Shown here: in pieces, positions 12,168 through 12,533 of the stretch | Position numbering within the stretch: the first letter of the stretch is position 1 | How the letters are laid out: each line of letters begins with the position of its first letter | Translations under genes and position numbers: made by a program | NCBI GenBank assembly: GCA_002350545.1 | Contig: DEEY01000016.1 | Span: forward strand, 70,969 to 83,501 | DNA: 12,533 bases | Direction of reading: 5' to 3' | Origin: Candidatus Saccharibacteria bacterium UBA2866 | GTDB taxonomy: Bacteria; Patescibacteriota; Saccharimonadia; Saccharimonadales; Saccharimonadaceae | The notes under the pieces: model-generated | Told to the model about the DNA's origin: nothing | The model's input: the letters and a program-made list of their open reading frames with translations, nothing else | Database searches by the model: none

Positions 12168-12392
12168 TTAGTCGATCAGCTCACTATAGAGTTTCTTGGT
12201 TTCTTTTACATTCATTTGGTCGATCTCTGCGAGACGAATATTTGCTTCGCGGGTGAGAAATTTTTTCCTCATCCTCATATCGTCTGCGGAAATTTCTCCC
12301 TCATGATACGACATAGCAACCTTGAACTTAAGGTGTTCATATTTTTGCTTTGTGAAATCGCGGAGAATCTCTTTACGCTCTTTCGTCGTCAT
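12168..12392 (-). CDS. Small charged hypothetical protein
   Basis: 74 aa from the ATG at 12392. A TTG 21 nt further upstream in frame is rejected as start. AGGAGG (minus strand, 12403-12408) lies 10 nt before the ATG, slightly long but strong. The protein is rich in Lys/Glu/Arg/Met with helical heptad-like spacing (TTKERKEILRDFTKQKYEH and later REANIRLAEIDQM), so it is probably all-helical and soluble. I do not recognise a family. Its start overlaps the stop of the upstream gene as ATGA, so the two are probably co-translated and may act together. Its 3' end is protected by the shared hairpin at 12138-12163. Confidence 0.65.
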   Translation of the reverse strand: MTTKERKEILRDFTKQKYEHLKFKVAMSYHEGEISADDMRMRKKFLTREANIRLAEIDQMNVKETKKLYSELID

Positions 12393-12533
12393 TTCGGCAA
12401 CACCTCCTGGCAATATTCCTTGTAAATGCTTGCTATCGTTGAGGCGTCTTTTATTGGCCCCAATTTAAACTGCGTACTACGACACTTGGTGTCGATGTAC
12501 TCCCTGAATTGGTTATCCCCATTGGAGCCCTTT
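12389..12533 (-). CDS. Partial hypothetical protein, C-terminal 47 residues
   Basis: The frame is open from the window edge (first full codon ends the window at 12532) to TGA at 12389-12391. The visible end reads about KGSNGDNQFREYIDTKCRS to KEYCQEVLPK: hydrophilic, with two cysteines, and with no family I recognise. The stop overlaps the ATG of the 74-aa gene (ATGA), and its last codons contain that gene's AGGAGG ribosome-binding site. This is the arrangement of a translationally coupled operon. The start and most of the gene lie outside the window. Confidence 0.55.
   Translation of the reverse strand, partial: KGSNGDNQFREYIDTKCRSTQFKLGPIKDASTIASIYKEYCQEVLPK

Noticed and set aside
12393..12413. 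TTG start adding seven residues to the small protein
   Set aside because: The extension reads through the AGGAGG ribosome-binding site; the ATG at 12392 overlapping the upstream stop is more natural.
1..12533. CRISPR array, insertion sequence or integrase
   Set aside because: I found no regularly spaced direct repeats, no transposase or integrase motifs and no obvious att duplication; tRNA-Glu is intact without a flanking partial copy.

Overview
This window looks like a chromosomal segment of a Candidate Phyla Radiation bacterium, most plausibly Candidatus Saccharibacteria (TM7). That placement is inferred from several signs: moderately AT-rich DNA, very compact spacing, TGA used as an ordinary stop (against the Gly-recoding Gracilibacteria/Absconditabacteria), and a mix of core genes (gltX, der, pth, dprA, PIN-PhoH, tRNA-Glu) with single-pass membrane proteins of low similarity to known families (PEGA, DUF3048/YerB-like, signal-peptide surface protein). 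No 16S or phylogenetic marker was searched, so the phylum call is tentative.

Layout. 1-1404 (-): membrane-anchored PEGA/beta-propeller-like protein. 1500-2246 (+): single-pass membrane protein of unknown function, convergent with gltX (2250-3689, -). Upstream of gltX on the same strand is a secreted/anchored surface protein (3710-4630, -), divergent from a DUF3048 protein (4832-6112, +). Then come tRNA-Glu(CTC) (6193-6269), der (6348-7760), PIN-PhoH (7854-9437), an unusual nested-palindrome intergenic region (9477-9605) and pth (9626-10144), convergent with dprA (10148-11095, -). From 11.1 to 11.44 kb there is no protein gene. Instead there is a strong candidate for a structured non-coding RNA of about 310 nt, with a full-consensus promoter and an intrinsic terminator. 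It is followed by a membrane protein gene whose Shine-Dalgarno-led start is in a different frame from the body of the gene (11480-12129). The right edge holds two translationally coupled minus-strand genes, one cut by the window.

Expression logic. Almost every transcription unit carries an extended -10 of the form TGTGnTATAAT; the 11-mer TGTGCTATAAT occurs four times. At five genes (PEGA, gltX, surface protein, der, pth) this -10 ends only 6-9 nt before the ATG, with no Shine-Dalgarno, which predicts leaderless mRNAs. The other genes have a clear Shine-Dalgarno. These promoter positions also fix several start codons.

Most interesting items: (1) the uncharacterised structured RNA at 11124-11438; (2) an in-phase 132-bp (44-codon) palindromic element inside der, in the linker between its two GTPase domains; (3) mutually exclusive hairpins and a 17-bp-stem nested palindrome just upstream of pth; (4) an A-AAA-AAG slippery heptamer plus a GTGA stop/start overlap at the 5' end of the 11480 gene; (5) a consensus promoter at 6270-6298 that runs straight into a U8 terminator.
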